Source of the DNA: Bacteroidota bacterium
GTDB taxonomy: Bacteria > Bacteroidota > Bacteroidia > Cytophagales > Hymenobacteraceae
Length of the DNA stretch: 5,441 bases
NCBI GenBank assembly: GCA_023424725.1
Contig: JAFADQ010000254.1
Coordinates: 1 to 5,441 of the forward strand
Direction of reading: 5' to 3'
This document shows positions 5,346 through 5,441 of this stretch, in pieces. The stretch's first letter is position 1, and each line of letters begins with the position of its first letter. The notes under the pieces are model-generated. The model made no database searches, was not told where the DNA came from, and was given only the letters and a program-made list of their open reading frames with translations. The translations under genes were made by a program, and so were the position numbers.

Positions 5346-5441
5346 AATCTGAGGGAAGAACAGTTTTGTGCTGTACCGGCCGGTTTTTTGGCCATTGCAG
5401 GATAAACCACGCCGCTCCGGAGAGCAGCGCTACACCTGTAG
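5332..5441 (-). CDS. Possible C-terminus of an unrecognised membrane protein, cut by the window edge
   Basis: On the - strand a frame is open from the right edge (first full codon at 5439) to a TGA at 5334-5332. It encodes 35 residues: a hydrophobic stretch (GVALLSGAAWFILQW) that could be a last membrane helix, followed by a basic, polar tail (PKNRPVQHKTVLP) as expected for a cytoplasmic end. It would overlap the permease tail by 14 bases in a tail-to-tail arrangement, a spacing often seen for real convergent genes. A different - strand frame is also open across this segment, so the assignment is tentative and no family can be named. Confidence 0.35.
   Translation of the reverse strand, partial: TGVALLSGAAWFILQWPKNRPVQHKTVLPSDFTLP

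Noticed and set aside
5375..5389. ACCGGCCGGT palindrome followed by T-run as a permease terminator
   Set aside because: The palindrome has no loop of its own, and the alternative GGCC/GGCC stem (5378-5381 with 5390-5393) is only 4 bp with the T-run inside the loop, so it does not have terminator form.
1..5441. CRISPR array, tRNA or rRNA genes, insertion sequence or phage genes
   Set aside because: No regularly spaced direct repeats, no cloverleaf-like stretch with CCA-type end, and no transposase, integrase or phage protein was seen on either strand.

Overview
The window looks like ordinary chromosomal DNA from a member of the Bacteroidota, most likely Cytophagales and perhaps close to the Hymenobacteraceae; the genus-level guess is inference. 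The evidence is an outer-membrane beta-barrel protein of the PorT type, a DUF2795 protein, promoter boxes of the TAnnTTTG type instead of sigma70 boxes, mostly poor Shine-Dalgarno sites, and IspD, QueA and FtsX/MacB-type proteins with wording typical of that phylum. No phage, transposase, CRISPR array, tRNA or rRNA is visible.

Layout from left to right: (1) the 3' part of an outer-membrane beta-barrel gene on the + strand, cut by the left edge; (2) a well-formed Bacteroidota promoter and a two-gene + strand unit, a 73-residue very acidic DUF2795 protein followed by an iron/cobalamin-type ABC ATPase, joined by a one-base TAATG stop-start overlap; (3) a 142-base convergent intergenic gap holding a strongly structured inverted repeat; (4) ispD on the - strand, whose GTG start lies almost on top of a -7 box; (5) a 16-bp perfect hairpin with T-tracts on both sides, ending queA; (6) queA on the - strand; (7) a 336-base divergent gap with promoter-like boxes in both directions and no convincing gene; (8) a + strand MacB/FtsX-type ABC permease; (9) at the right edge, a possible C-terminus of a - strand membrane protein that overlaps the permease tail by 14 bases.

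The genes do not form one pathway. ispD (isoprenoid precursors by the MEP route) and queA (queuosine tRNA modification) are housekeeping genes separated by a terminator. The ABC ATPase and the ABC permease belong to different transporter classes and should not be partners. The only likely functional pairing is DUF2795 with the ABC ATPase. I see no clear new multi-gene system; the best leads are that coupled pair, the structured repeat at 1724-1825, and the apparently leaderless ispD transcript.
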